A stretch of 64,000 nt of DNA from 66-474 sp040255405 (GTDB taxonomy: Bacteria > Pseudomonadota > Gammaproteobacteria > Xanthomonadales > Rhodanobacteraceae), in the NCBI GenBank assembly GCA_040255405.1, contig JBDZUX010000007.1, positions 46,712 to 110,711 of the forward strand. Reading direction: 5' to 3'. Of this stretch, positions 34,408 to 43,524 are shown in pieces (positions within the stretch are counted from its first letter, which is position 1; each line of letters starts with the position of its first letter). The notes below the pieces were generated by a model. The model searched no databases, was not told the DNA's origin, and worked only from the letters and a program-made list of their open reading frames with translations. A program made the position numbers and the translations under genes.

Positions 34408-35226
34408 ATGACTCCCCTGCCCGCGCCAGCGAAAAAAAAGCTCGGGTTGGTGATCGACCTCGACATCTGCGTCGGCTGCCACGCCTGCGCGGTCGCATGC
34501 AAGGAATGGAACGACGGCGGCGATTTCGGGCCGCTACCCGACGATGATCCGTACGGCAACGAACCGCATGGTGTCTGGTTCAACCGGGTGCATAGCTACG
34601 AGGTCACCGCCGATCGGCCGCCCGAGGGTGCCGGTGCACCGGTCCCGCAGATGGTCCACTTCCCACGATCGTGCCTGCATTGCGAGACGCCGGATTGCGT
34701 GACGGTGTGCCCGACCGGCGCCAGCTACAAGCGTGCCGAGGACGGCATCGTGCTGGTGGACGAGGACAAGTGCATCGGCTGCCAGTTGTGCGCCTGGGCG
34801 TGCCCGTACGGTGCGCGCGAAATCGCGTTGCCGCACCCGAATACGCCTGCTTCCGACGCCGGTCACAAGGACTCCAAACGCGGCACGATGCAGAAGTGCA
34901 CGCTGTGCGTCGACCGCATCTACAACGAAACATTGGACGAGCGCGATCGCCAGCCGGCCTGCGTGCTGGCTTGTCCGACCCGCGCGCGGATGTTCGGCGA
35001 TCTCGGAGATCCCGATTCCGACGTATCGAAGGTGGTCGCCGAACGCGGCGGCTTCGCGTTGATGCCGGAGTTCGGCTACCAGCCGGTCAATCGCTACCTG
35101 CCGCCACGGCCACGGCGGGATGGCAGCGAGGCAACGGCGACTGTATCGGTTCCCGCCGAAGAAACGCTCGACACCGCCCAACTCCCGCCCCTCCTGCGCT
35201 GGCTGGACAAGGCCTTGTCGCGATGA
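34408..35226 (+). CDS. Four-cluster ferredoxin subunit (SoeB/DmsB-like)
   Basis: Electron-transfer subunit, 272 residues, with sixteen cysteines in four ferredoxin motifs: CVGCHACAVACKEW, CLHCETPDCVTVCPTG, CIGCQLCAWACPYG and CTLCVDRIYN with CVLACPTRA. These should hold four [4Fe-4S] clusters linking the Mo site to the membrane subunit. The block MFGDLGDPDSDVSKVVAERG and the NRYLPPRPRRDG ending recall SoeB (from memory). I prefer ATG 34408; ATG 34375 would begin inside the right arm of the stem-loop element. The stop overlaps the anchor-subunit start as ATGA. Confidence 0.87.
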   Translation: MTPLPAPAKKKLGLVIDLDICVGCHACAVACKEWNDGGDFGPLPDDDPYGNEPHGVWFNRVHSYEVTADRPPEGAGAPVPQMVHFPRSCLHCETPDCVTVCPTGASYKRAEDGIVLVDEDKCIGCQLCAWACPYGAREIALPHPNTPASDAGHKDSKRGTMQKCTLCVDRIYNETLDERDRQPACVLACPTRARMFGDLGDPDSDVSKVVAERGGFALMPEFGYQPVNRYLPPRPRRDGSEATATVSVPAEETLDTAQLPPLLRWLDKALSR

Positions 35227-36161
35227 AGCCCGCGCTCTCGGTGATTTTCTTCACGGTGATGAGCGGCGCGGGCTACGGCCTGTGGTGCCTGCTCGGCATT
35301 GCGCTCGCGGCGGGTGCCTATCCGCTCGCGGGAACGGGCGTGCTGGTGCCGCTGGGCTTCGCCTTCGCGCTGGTAACCGCGGGTCTGCTGGCCTCGACGA
35401 TGCACCTAGGCCGCCCCGAACGCGCCTGGCGCGCCTTGACCCAATGGCGCTCGTCGTGGCTGTCGCGCGAAGGCATCGCCTCGCTCGTGACATACCTGCC
35501 GATGCTGGCCGTGGCGGGATTTGCGTACACCGGCCATGCCCGACTCGGCATGCGCATCGGGGGCGCGCTGCTGGCGCTTGGCGCGCTCACGACGATCTTC
35601 TGCACCGCCAACATCTATCGTTCGCTGAAGACCATCGCCGCCTGGCGCACGCGGCAAGTGCTGCCGCTGTATTTCATGTTTGCGCTGCTGTCCGGTGGGC
35701 TGTGGCTGTGGGCGTGGCTGGCGCTGACCACCGGAGCGACGACCCGTCTTGCTTTTCCGCTGGCCCTGCTTGGCCTGGCGATCATCGCGGCGGTGATCAA
35801 GGTCGACCATTGGCGGTGCGTCGACGCCCTGCCCGTGAACACGGCCGGCCACGCGACGGGCCTGGAGATGCTGGGACGGGTGCGCGCGTTTGAAGGCCCG
35901 GTCACGGAGGAGAGCTACCTCACGCGCGAGATGGCATTCGTGCTGGCCCGAAAACATGGCGCGCGCCTGCGGCGGATCGCGCTGACGCTGTTCGGACTGG
36001 CGCCGGCCCTGGGCATCGCGGTGGCATTGGCCAGCGGCGAAGCATGGCTTGCGCCCGTTGCGGCGCTCGCCGCCCTCGCCGGGCTGTTCGTGGAGCGCTG
36101 GTTGTTCTTCGCCGAAGCACGCCACGCGGTGGCGGCCTTCTTCCCGCACGCACAGGCTTGA
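35223..36161 (+). CDS. DmsC/SoeC-like membrane anchor subunit
   Basis: Quinone-reactive membrane anchor, 312 residues with about eight hydrophobic helices. STMHLGRPERAWRALTQWRS (residue about 60-80) is the typical DmsC loop, and IFCTANIYRSLKTIAAW lies before helix 5. It would pass electrons between the ferredoxin subunit and the quinone pool. Start coupled as ATGA. A terminator-like hairpin follows at 36221-36240. Confidence 0.87.
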   Translation: MKPALSVIFFTVMSGAGYGLWCLLGIALAAGAYPLAGTGVLVPLGFAFALVTAGLLASTMHLGRPERAWRALTQWRSSWLSREGIASLVTYLPMLAVAGFAYTGHARLGMRIGGALLALGALTTIFCTANIYRSLKTIAAWRTRQVLPLYFMFALLSGGLWLWAWLALTTGATTRLAFPLALLGLAIIAAVIKVDHWRCVDALPVNTAGHATGLEMLGRVRAFEGPVTEESYLTREMAFVLARKHGARLRRIALTLFGLAPALGIAVALASGEAWLAPVAALAALAGLFVERWLFFAEARHAVAAFFPHAQA

Positions 36162-36220
36162 AAGCCTGTGCGGTGACCCCACTCTACATCACACAAATTT
36201 AACAGGCATTCAGTGCCCAG

Positions 36221-36240
36221 CCCGCAGCCTTGCGGGTTTT
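36221..36240 (+). terminator. Rho-independent terminator after the SoeC-like gene
   Basis: CCCGCA-GCCT-TGCGGG followed by TTTT. It lies between the anchor gene and the DUF481 gene and would end the molybdoenzyme operon; the DUF481 promoter then lies very close by. Confidence 0.65.
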
Positions 36241-36264
36241 ACGCAAGCAAGATCGGAGTCGTGC

Positions 36265-37107
36265 ATGAAACTCTCCCGCGTCGCCGCGCTCGTGGCGATT
36301 TCCACGTTGTGCATCCCCGCCCTGGCATGGGCCGATCCGCCCGCGGGTACCGACGCGAACTGGAGCGGCAGCGGCGAATTCGGCCTCGCCAACGCAACCG
36401 GCAACACCAAGTCGGCGAACATGGACGCCAAGTTCAAGCTGGCCTACGAAAACGACATCTGGAAGGATGCGTTTTTCCTCGACGCCAACCGCGCCAAGAG
36501 CAACGTCAAGACGCCGATCATCCAGGATGGCGTGGTGATCGGCCAAGCTGCAAGCTACCAGACCACCGCCAATCACTTCGACGTCGGCGGTTCGCTCGGC
36601 TACAAGTTCAACCCGCGCTCGTACCTGATCGGCGCCGCGCGCTACGACCACGACGACTTCGCGCCCAACCGCTGGCAGGAAGTCGCGTCGATCGGCTTCG
36701 GCTACATCGTGCTGAAGAACGCGCGCAGCGAGTTGTCGTTCGAGGCCGGGCCGGGCTACAAGCGCTACCAGCCGCAGACCTACATCGAGGTCGACACCAC
36801 CGTGACGCCACCGACCGCGACCGTGGTGAAACCCCCGGTTGAAAACGAAGCGATCGGCCGCGGATTGATCAATTACAAGCTCGCGCTGACCGACAGCGCC
36901 AGCCTGCAGGAGACCTTCCTCGCCGAAGTCGGCAGCGAGAACAAGTATTACCAGAACGACATCGGCGTCGCGGTGGCGATGACCCGGACGCTGGCGTTGA
37001 AGGTTGCATACGAAAACCGCTACAACTCGAACATCGTGCCCGGCACCAAACACATGGACAGCCTGTTCACGACCAACCTGGTGTACAGCTTCGGGCAGTC
37101 GAAATAA
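36265..37107 (+). CDS. DUF481 outer-membrane protein (YdiY-like)
   Basis: 280-residue predicted beta-barrel. Signal peptide MKLSRVAALVAISTLCIPAL, cleaved near AWA. The repeating amphipathic strands (NWSGSGEFGLANATGNTKSA, FDVGGSLGYKFNPRSYLIGA, LSFEAGPGYKRYQPQ) and the terminal TNLVYSFGQSK are typical of the salt-induced outer-membrane family. The function is unknown. ATG 36265 is the only start giving the signal peptide. Confidence 0.87.
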   Translation: MKLSRVAALVAISTLCIPALAWADPPAGTDANWSGSGEFGLANATGNTKSANMDAKFKLAYENDIWKDAFFLDANRAKSNVKTPIIQDGVVIGQAASYQTTANHFDVGGSLGYKFNPRSYLIGAARYDHDDFAPNRWQEVASIGFGYIVLKNARSELSFEAGPGYKRYQPQTYIEVDTTVTPPTATVVKPPVENEAIGRGLINYKLALTDSASLQETFLAEVGSENKYYQNDIGVAVAMTRTLALKVAYENRYNSNIVPGTKHMDSLFTTNLVYSFGQSK

Positions 37108-37130
37108 CCCGGGAACCGGCTGCGTCCGTC

Positions 37131-37225
37131 TGGTCATTGCGGGGCCGGCGCAGCCGGAACCCGGAATCGGTTTCGCCCGACTCGCTCGATGCGGAATACG
37201 GGTTTCCGGCCGCGACGATGTCGCC
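37131..37225. repeat. Degenerate family A repeat
   Basis: GGTCATTGCGGGGCCGGCGC followed by CCGGAACCCGGAATCGG and further GC-rich palindromic sequence. Lies in the 206-bp gap between the convergent DUF481 and hemC genes, which holds nothing else clear. Confidence 0.5.
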
Positions 37226-37313
37226 TCCGAATCGGCAGCGATCCCGGACGCATGCGGTGTTTCGCCTGGCGGGCGCCACGCACACGGCCGGGCACGGGCT
37301 TTGACCGTTGTCC

Positions 37314-38231
37314 TCAGGCGCGGTCGCGCAGCAACGCATCCGCACCACGTTCGCGCAACAGGCGCGCAACATCGCGGCCCAACGCGGCCGGATCTTCGCC
37401 CGTCGCCTCTGCGCGCAGCAGGCGGCCATCGTGCGCATCGCCCAGCAAGCCACGCAGGTGCAGTGTTCCGTCCGCACCGGTTTCGCACCATGCGCCCAAC
37501 GGCATCGTGCAATCACCGCCCAGTTCGGCGTTGAGCGCGCGCTCGGCGGCCACGGCCCGACGTGTACCGCCGTCGTCCAGTTCCTCCACGAAGCCGATCA
37601 CGCGGCCATCGTCGATGCGGGTTTCCACCGCGATCGCCGCCTGACCCGGCGCGGGCAGCCAGTCCGGCGGTGCAAGGCGCGCGCGGATGCGCGTATCGAA
37701 TCCCATCCGCTGCAACCCCGCGACGGCGAGGATGATCGCCGCGTATTCGCCCCGATCCAGCTTGGCGAGACGCGTGCCGACGTTGCCGCGCAAGTCCGCG
37801 ATGTCGAGGTCCGGGCGCCGTGCACGCAGCTGTGCACTGCGCCGCAGCGACGAGGTGCCGACGCGGGCGCCATGCGGCAGATCGTCCAACGAAGCGCAGG
37901 CATTGCTGACGAACGCATCCGCGCAATCGGCGCGTGCCAGGATCGCGGCCAGCGTGAATTGCGCATCCAGCCGGGCCGGCACGTCCTTCAGCGAATGCAC
38001 CGCAAGATCGGCGCGGCCTTCCGCCAGCGCGACTTCCAGTTCCTTGAGGAACAGCCCCTTGCCGCCGATCGCCGCGAGCGAGCGGTCCAGCACTTCGTCG
38101 CCACGCGTGGACAACGGCAGCATGTCCACCCTGAGCCCCGGATGCACAGCGCGCAAGCGCGCGGCGACGTGCTCGGTCTGCCACAGGGCCAGCGGGCTCT
38201 TGCGGGTGGCGATGCGAATGGTTTCGGTCAT
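37314..38231 (-). CDS. hemC: Porphobilinogen deaminase
   Basis: Makes hydroxymethylbilane in tetrapyrrole synthesis, 305 residues. RIATRKSPLALWQTEHVAA, STRGDEVLDRSLAAIGGKG (catalytic Asp region), AVHSLKDVPARLD, GTSSLRRSAQLRARRPDL and GDCTMPLGAWCE with the dipyrromethane-binding cysteine are intact. ATG 38231 fits the family start. Last gene of a long minus-strand run. Confidence 0.96.
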   Translation of the reverse strand: MTETIRIATRKSPLALWQTEHVAARLRAVHPGLRVDMLPLSTRGDEVLDRSLAAIGGKGLFLKELEVALAEGRADLAVHSLKDVPARLDAQFTLAAILARADCADAFVSNACASLDDLPHGARVGTSSLRRSAQLRARRPDLDIADLRGNVGTRLAKLDRGEYAAIILAVAGLQRMGFDTRIRARLAPPDWLPAPGQAAIAVETRIDDGRVIGFVEELDDGGTRRAVAAERALNAELGGDCTMPLGAWCETGADGTLHLRGLLGDAHDGRLLRAEATGEDPAALGRDVARLLRERGADALLRDRA

Positions 38232-38292
38232 GTTCGTGATGCACGATCGGGAACGTTGCAGTATCGCACCACGCGCATCGCGGCGCAGCGAC

Positions 38293-40164
38293 TCAGGCCT
38301 CGACGCCTCGCAACGCGCGCACCGCTTCCTCCATCCGCTGTGCGCTGCGGGAGGTGCCATCCATCGGCGCGCTGGCCGCAAGCTCGATGCGGGCGCGGAA
38401 ACGCCGCGGCAGGCGTGCGCGACCCAACTTCGAGTCGCGCCGGCTCCACATGCTGCGCCACAGCCCGCGCAGCGCCAGCGGGATCACCGGTACCGGTCGT
38501 CGCGCGAGCACCTTCTCGACCCCCGGCCTGAACGGCGCGATTTCACCGTCCAGCGTCAGGCCGCCTTCGGGAAAAATGCAGACGAGTTCGCCGTCGGCCA
38601 GCGCCGCATCGATGGCATCGAACGCGCGCGCCATGAGCCTGGGATGCTCCTTGCCGCCCGCGATCGGGAGCGCCCTGGCCGCGCGGAACACGAAGCTGAG
38701 TACCGGCACCTTGAATATCTTGTAATGCATCACGAAGCGTACCGGCCGCCGTACGCTGCCCATGATGATCAATGCATCCATGAAGCTGACGTGGTTGCAG
38801 ACCAGCAGCGCCGCGCCTTCGTCGGGAATCTGGTCGAGCCCCGTTGCGCGCACCCGGTACAGCACGCTGATCAGCAGCCAATCCACGAAGCGCATCAGGA
38901 ATTCAGGCACCAGCAGGAAAATCCACAGCGTCACCCCGGCATTCAGCAGCGCGGTCACGAGGAACAACTGCGGGATCGTCAAACCCGCCGCCAGCATGCC
39001 GAAGGCGAACACCGCCGCGGCCACCAGGAACACCGCGTTGATGATGTTGTTGCCGGCGATCACCCGCGCAAGCTCACCCTGTGGCGTGCGGCTCTGTACC
39101 AGCGCGAACAACGGCACGATGAAGAAACCGGCGAACAAGCCGATCAGCGTCAGGTCCAGCGCAATCCAGCCGTTGCCCGGCGTGCCGAGGAACGTCAGCC
39201 AGTCGATTTCGCTGTAGCCGGGCGCGGTGTGGCGCGCGAAGTACAGCAGGATGCCGAACACCGTCATCCCGAACGCGCCCAACGGCACCAACCCGATTTC
39301 GATCTTGTGCCCCGACAGGCGTTCGCACAGCAGCGACCCGATGCCGACGCCGATCGAAAACAACGCCAGCACCAGGATCTCCACGCTGGCGCCGCCGCCG
39401 AGATACAACCGCGTGTAGTTCGGCAACTGCGCCGTCACCACGCCGCCGAAGAACCAGAACCACGAGATGCCGAGGATCGAATTGAACACCGCGCGCTGCT
39501 TGCCGGCCAACTTCAGCACACGACCGCTTTCGGCGATGAAATTCCAGTTGAACTTCAAGTCGGGTGCCGCGGCGGGCACGCGCGGAATCGCTAGGCTGGC
39601 AATGAGCCCCAGCAACGCGACGCCGATCACCAGTACCGCGGCGCCCATCCAGCCGAAATGCGACGCCATCGCCGTACCCCCCGCGATCATGCCGATGAGG
39701 ATCGCAAGCGAGGTGCCGGTTTCCACCAGCGCGTTGCCGCCCACCAGTTCGCCGCGTTCGAGCACCTGTGGCAGGATTGCGTACTTGATCGGCCCGAACA
39801 CGGTCGAGTGCAATCCCATCAGGAACAACACCACGAACAGCAGTGCCGGGCTCCTCGCGTAAAAGCCCCATGCCGCGACACACATCGCCGCGATCTCGAA
39901 CACCTTCACCGCGCGGATCAGCGTGTGCTTCTCGTATTTCTCGGCAAGCTGGCCCGCGCTTGCGGAGAACAGGAAGAACGGCAGGATGAAAAGCGCGGGC
40001 GCGAGGTTCGAATAAAACCCGATCTGGCTGGTCGTCAGGCCCAACTGGAACCCGACCAGCACGATCGTCGCATTTCGGAATGCGTTGTCGTTGAACGCAG
40101 CCAGCGACTGCACCGCGAAGAACGGCGCGAAGCGGCGCTTGCCGAGCAAACGGAATTGGGTCAT
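38293..40164 (-). CDS. Fused LplT-like MFS transporter and PlsC-type acyltransferase
   Basis: Two-domain membrane protein, 623 residues. Residues about 1-410 form a 12-helix MFS transporter of the lysophospholipid flippase LplT type (FAVQSLAAFNDNAFRNATIV, FGPIKYAILPQVLERGELVG). Residues about 425-620 are a 1-acyl-glycerophosphate acyltransferase with NHVSFMD (HX4D) and FPEGGLT. Together they suggest flipping and re-acylation of lysophospholipids. The AMP-ligase domain of the three-part LplT-Aas arrangement is absent. ATG 40164 follows a GAGGGGG site; a GTG six codons upstream is possible. Confidence 0.9.
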   Translation of the reverse strand: MTQFRLLGKRRFAPFFAVQSLAAFNDNAFRNATIVLVGFQLGLTTSQIGFYSNLAPALFILPFFLFSASAGQLAEKYEKHTLIRAVKVFEIAAMCVAAWGFYARSPALLFVVLFLMGLHSTVFGPIKYAILPQVLERGELVGGNALVETGTSLAILIGMIAGGTAMASHFGWMGAAVLVIGVALLGLIASLAIPRVPAAAPDLKFNWNFIAESGRVLKLAGKQRAVFNSILGISWFWFFGGVVTAQLPNYTRLYLGGGASVEILVLALFSIGVGIGSLLCERLSGHKIEIGLVPLGAFGMTVFGILLYFARHTAPGYSEIDWLTFLGTPGNGWIALDLTLIGLFAGFFIVPLFALVQSRTPQGELARVIAGNNIINAVFLVAAAVFAFGMLAAGLTIPQLFLVTALLNAGVTLWIFLLVPEFLMRFVDWLLISVLYRVRATGLDQIPDEGAALLVCNHVSFMDALIIMGSVRRPVRFVMHYKIFKVPVLSFVFRAARALPIAGGKEHPRLMARAFDAIDAALADGELVCIFPEGGLTLDGEIAPFRPGVEKVLARRPVPVIPLALRGLWRSMWSRRDSKLGRARLPRRFRARIELAASAPMDGTSRSAQRMEEAVRALRGVEA

Positions 40165-40248
40165 GTCCCCCTCGTGGCGCACAAGCCTACCAAAGCCGTC
40201 GCACTTCGAAACCGGATGGCTGCCGTTGTTCCGGCGGAAGGGAAACGG

Positions 40249-41535
40249 TCAGGTCCTCTGCGCCAGTGCCCGGTAACCGATATCGCGGCGGTAGAACGCG
40301 CCATCGAAGCGGATTCGACCTGCAGCGGCGTAGGCGCGATCGCGCGCCTGCGCCAAGTCTTCGCCCAGTGCGCACACGCACAGCACGCGGCCGCCAGCCG
40401 TGATCACGCCGCCGTCACTGCCAGGTTTCGTGCCGGCGTGGAAGATTTTCACGTTGGCGTCATGGTGGGCATCCAAACCCGCAATCGCGTCGCCGGTTTT
40501 CGGTTTGCCGGGATAGCCATGGGCCGCGATCACGACCCCCAGCGAGGGGCGCGGATCCCACGCCGCTTCGACACGGTCGAGCTGCCCGTCCAGCGCGGCT
40601 TCGACCAGCGCGGCGAAATCCGATTGCAGGCGCTGCATGATCGGCTGGGTTTCGGGGTCGCCGAAACGTACGTTGAATTCGATCACCTTCGGCGCGCCCG
40701 TCTTGTCGATCATCAGGCCGGCGTACAGGAACCCGGTGAATGGCGCGCCTTCTTCCGCCATGCCTCGCAGGGCCGGTTCGATGATTTCCGCGCGGATGCG
40801 CCGCTCGACTTCCGGCGTCACCACCGGCGCGGGCGAATACGCGCCCATGCCGCCCGTGTTCGGGCCGGTGTCGCCCTCGCCGACGCGCTTGTGATCCTGG
40901 CTCGATGCCATCGGCAGGCAATGCGTGCCATCGGCCATCACGATGTAGCTGGCCTCCTCGCCTTCGAGGAACTCTTCGATCACCACGCGCGCCGAGGCGT
41001 CGCCGAACGCATGCGCATCGAGCATGTCGCGCAAGGTGTGCTCGGCTTCCGCCAGCGTCGTCGCCACCACCACGCCCTTGCCGGCGGCAAGGCCGTCTGC
41101 CTTGATGACGATCGGCGCACCCTGCCCGCGCACGTGGTCGAGCGCGGGCTGCAAAGCGGTGAACACCGCGTAATGCGCCGTGGGAATGTGGTGGCGGGCA
41201 AGAAAATCCTTGGTGAAGGACTTGGAACCTTCAAGTTGCGCCGCCGCGGCGGTCGGCCCGAAGATGCGAAGGTCCGACGCCCGAAAGCGGTCCACCACGC
41301 CCGCGACCAGCGGCGCTTCGGGACCGACGACGGTGAAACCGACGCGCTCGTCCTGCGCCAGTTTCAGCAGTCCGTCCAGGTCGGTCGCCGCAACATCCGC
41401 ATTGCGCATGCGCGGTTCACGCGCGGTGCCGGCGTTGCCGGGCGCCACGATGACTTCATCCACGCGCGATGATTGCGCAAGTTTCCAGGCCAGCGCGTGC
41501 TCGCGCCCGCCGGAGCCGATGACGAGAACCTTCAT
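40249..41535 (-). CDS. purD: Phosphoribosylamine-glycine ligase
   Basis: GAR synthetase of purine synthesis, an ATP-grasp enzyme of 428 residues. MKVLVIGSGGREHALAWKLA, APIVIKADGLAAGKGVVVA, GDTGPNTGGMGAYSPAPVV and VIEFNVRFGDPETQPIMQRL mark the N, ATP-grasp and C domains. A single-function enzyme, not fused to other pur domains. Confidence 0.97.
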   Translation of the reverse strand: MKVLVIGSGGREHALAWKLAQSSRVDEVIVAPGNAGTAREPRMRNADVAATDLDGLLKLAQDERVGFTVVGPEAPLVAGVVDRFRASDLRIFGPTAAAAQLEGSKSFTKDFLARHHIPTAHYAVFTALQPALDHVRGQGAPIVIKADGLAAGKGVVVATTLAEAEHTLRDMLDAHAFGDASARVVIEEFLEGEEASYIVMADGTHCLPMASSQDHKRVGEGDTGPNTGGMGAYSPAPVVTPEVERRIRAEIIEPALRGMAEEGAPFTGFLYAGLMIDKTGAPKVIEFNVRFGDPETQPIMQRLQSDFAALVEAALDGQLDRVEAAWDPRPSLGVVIAAHGYPGKPKTGDAIAGLDAHHDANVKIFHAGTKPGSDGGVITAGGRVLCVCALGEDLAQARDRAYAAAGRIRFDGAFYRRDIGYRALAQRT

Positions 41536-41568
41536 GGATGCGATCAGGCAGCGGGCGGAGGCCGCATT

Positions 41569-42927
41569 CTACCCGGCCATGGCTGACAATAGCTCGGCAC
41601 GCGGCAGCTTGCCGGTTTCGCTGCGCGGCAACGCATCGACCAGCTTAAGGGGTCGCGGCAGGAACACCGGATCGATCTCGCAACGCAAGGCATCGAGGAT
41701 CGCGGACACGTCCAGGCCCGGCGCCACGGCCAGCGCGGCGATGCGACGCACGCCCATCGCGTCGGTGTCGTCCATCTGGAAGACCACGCCGTCCTGCACG
41801 CCGGGCACCGCCTGGAGCTTGCGGGTGAGGTCGCCCAGCGACGCACGCTTGCCCGCGATTTCCAGCAGGTCGGTGTTGCGCCCGCGCAGGCGAAAACATC
41901 CGTCGCCATCGAGCTCGACGATGTCGGCAAGCACGGTAGGCTGCAGCAGCTGCGGCGCCTCGACGCGGGTGCCGTCGGGCTGCGGATGCAACGTGACGCC
42001 GCGATAGGGCATCCAGGCGTCGCCCCGTGCGGTGCGGCGGTGCGCGATCACGCAGGTTTCGGTGGACCCGAACACTTCCTGCACCGGTGCGCCAAAGCGC
42101 GCCTCCGCTTCGCGTGCGAGTGCCGGCAGCAACGGTGCGGTCGCGGACACGATCCCCGAGAACGCCGGCAGCGGGTGGTTCGAATCGAGCAGCGCGCGCA
42201 GGTGGACCGGCGTGGTCACCAGTATCCGAGGCTCGGGCAACTCGGCCAGCGCGGTCGCGATGTCGGCCGCGAAGAACGGCCGGCCGGCGTGGATCGCCGC
42301 GTGGCCGAACAACGGCAGCAGCACCGAGAATTCCAGTCCGTACATGTGTTGCGGCGGCACCGTCGCGGCCACGTGGTAATCGCCCCCCGCCAGCGCGCGC
42401 AACAAGGCATCGTTGTGGCCGCTGGAAATCGCGAGCTTGTCCCAGTGCTTGGGGTTGGCGCGCGGCACGCCGGTCGAACCCGACGTGTAGCCGATCGCCG
42501 CCGGCACCTTGCCGGCGATCAGCATCGGCACCTCCGCGGGCGACGCAGCGGCATCGGCCGTGAAATGCAGGTACTGCGGCGGTGCCGGATCGAGCGCGAC
42601 GTCACCGAGCGCGTAGCTGCCGGGGTGCGCGGCAAGCACGGTGTCGATCGCATGCGCCGCGCGCGACGGCGGCAGGAGATTGGTCTGCCCGCGCACCAGC
42701 AAGGCTGCGAACGCGACCAGGAATGCGTAGCGGTCCTCGCACAGATTGACGGCAGCCTGCCCCGCGGGCAGGCGCGCGGCCAACGCATGCACGTCGGCCA
42801 GGAATCGGCCCACCGTCACGGCCTCGGCGCCGCGCCACGCAATGACGCGCTGCCCGGACGCATTCGCCAGCAGGCCCCGCCATGCGCCCGGCGTCGGACT
42901 TTGCGCTGATGGATGGACGCTCGACAC
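41569..42927 (-). CDS. XanA2/ApeH-like AMP-dependent ligase
   Basis: Short acyl-adenylating enzyme, 452 residues. The phosphate loop is AAIGYTSGSTGVPRAN, the adenine motif EVFGSTETCV, and the C-terminal domain has RLRGRNTDLLEIAGKRASLG and the terminal catalytic lysine in SETGKLPRAEL. The shortened N-terminal domain recalls XanA2/ApeH, which load hydroxybenzoate onto a carrier protein for xanthomonadin or aryl polyene synthesis. No ketosynthase, dehydratase or carrier of that pathway is nearby, so the role is open. GTG 42927 has a GGGGAG site six bases upstream. Confidence 0.75.
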   Translation of the reverse strand: MSSVHPSAQSPTPGAWRGLLANASGQRVIAWRGAEAVTVGRFLADVHALAARLPAGQAAVNLCEDRYAFLVAFAALLVRGQTNLLPPSRAAHAIDTVLAAHPGSYALGDVALDPAPPQYLHFTADAAASPAEVPMLIAGKVPAAIGYTSGSTGVPRANPKHWDKLAISSGHNDALLRALAGGDYHVAATVPPQHMYGLEFSVLLPLFGHAAIHAGRPFFAADIATALAELPEPRILVTTPVHLRALLDSNHPLPAFSGIVSATAPLLPALAREAEARFGAPVQEVFGSTETCVIAHRRTARGDAWMPYRGVTLHPQPDGTRVEAPQLLQPTVLADIVELDGDGCFRLRGRNTDLLEIAGKRASLGDLTRKLQAVPGVQDGVVFQMDDTDAMGVRRIAALAVAPGLDVSAILDALRCEIDPVFLPRPLKLVDALPRSETGKLPRAELLSAMAG

Positions 42928-42946
42928 AGGAAACTCCCCAGTCCCC

Positions 42947-43510
42947 TCAGGCGCGAATGATAGCGCCGGTCACGGCATCCGTGATCGGCGTGGGCTGGTC
43001 GAGGCCCCCCAACGGCGCGTCCAGCACGCCGTCGGGTTCGTCGCCGAAGATCGCGCGGATGTCGGCGGCGCTGCGCGCCGGCGGTTCGCCGTGGCGGTTG
43101 GCGCTGGTTGACACGATCGGCCCGCCGAACGCGCGGCACAGCGCAGCCGATGGGGCGTGCGCAGTGACACGCAAGGCGATCCCGGCATGTCCGCCCGCCA
43201 CCCATTCCGGCACGCGCGGGGAGCGCGGGAAGATGAAGGTATGCGCGCCGGGCCAGATCGCATCGGCACGTGCGAGGGCGGATTGCGGCGCAGTGCCGAT
43301 CCAGTCACGCACCTGCTCGAAATCGGCGGCGATCAACAGCACGCCCTGCTGGGGCGGACGGCGCTTCATGGCGAAGATGCGGTCGAACGCAACGCGATTG
43401 TCCGGATCACAACCGAGGCCGTACACGCCCTCGGTCGGATAGGCCAAGACGCCGCCTTCGCGCAGCAGGGCTGCCGCAGCCTCGATTTCCTCGATGTCGA
43501 AAATACGCAT
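42947..43510 (-). CDS. tsaC: Threonylcarbamoyl-AMP synthase
   Basis: YrdC-fold enzyme that starts t6A modification of tRNA, 187 residues. GGVLAYPTEGVYGLGCDPDN, AMKRRPPQQGVLLIAA, PGAHTFIFP and GGPIVSTSANRHGEPPAR are the substrate-binding blocks; the short length is TsaC rather than the longer TsaC2. ATG 43510 lies 14 bp after the topA stop. Confidence 0.93.
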   Translation of the reverse strand: MRIFDIEEIEAAAALLREGGVLAYPTEGVYGLGCDPDNRVAFDRIFAMKRRPPQQGVLLIAADFEQVRDWIGTAPQSALARADAIWPGAHTFIFPRSPRVPEWVAGGHAGIALRVTAHAPSAALCRAFGGPIVSTSANRHGEPPARSAADIRAIFGDEPDGVLDAPLGGLDQPTPITDAVTGAIIRA

Positions 43511-43524
43511 GGCGCCCGCCGGTC

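Noticed and set aside
33758..34482. Open frames inside the 629-bp element
   Set aside because: They follow the hairpin arms, change frame with each stem and have no recognisable protein character; treated as non-coding.
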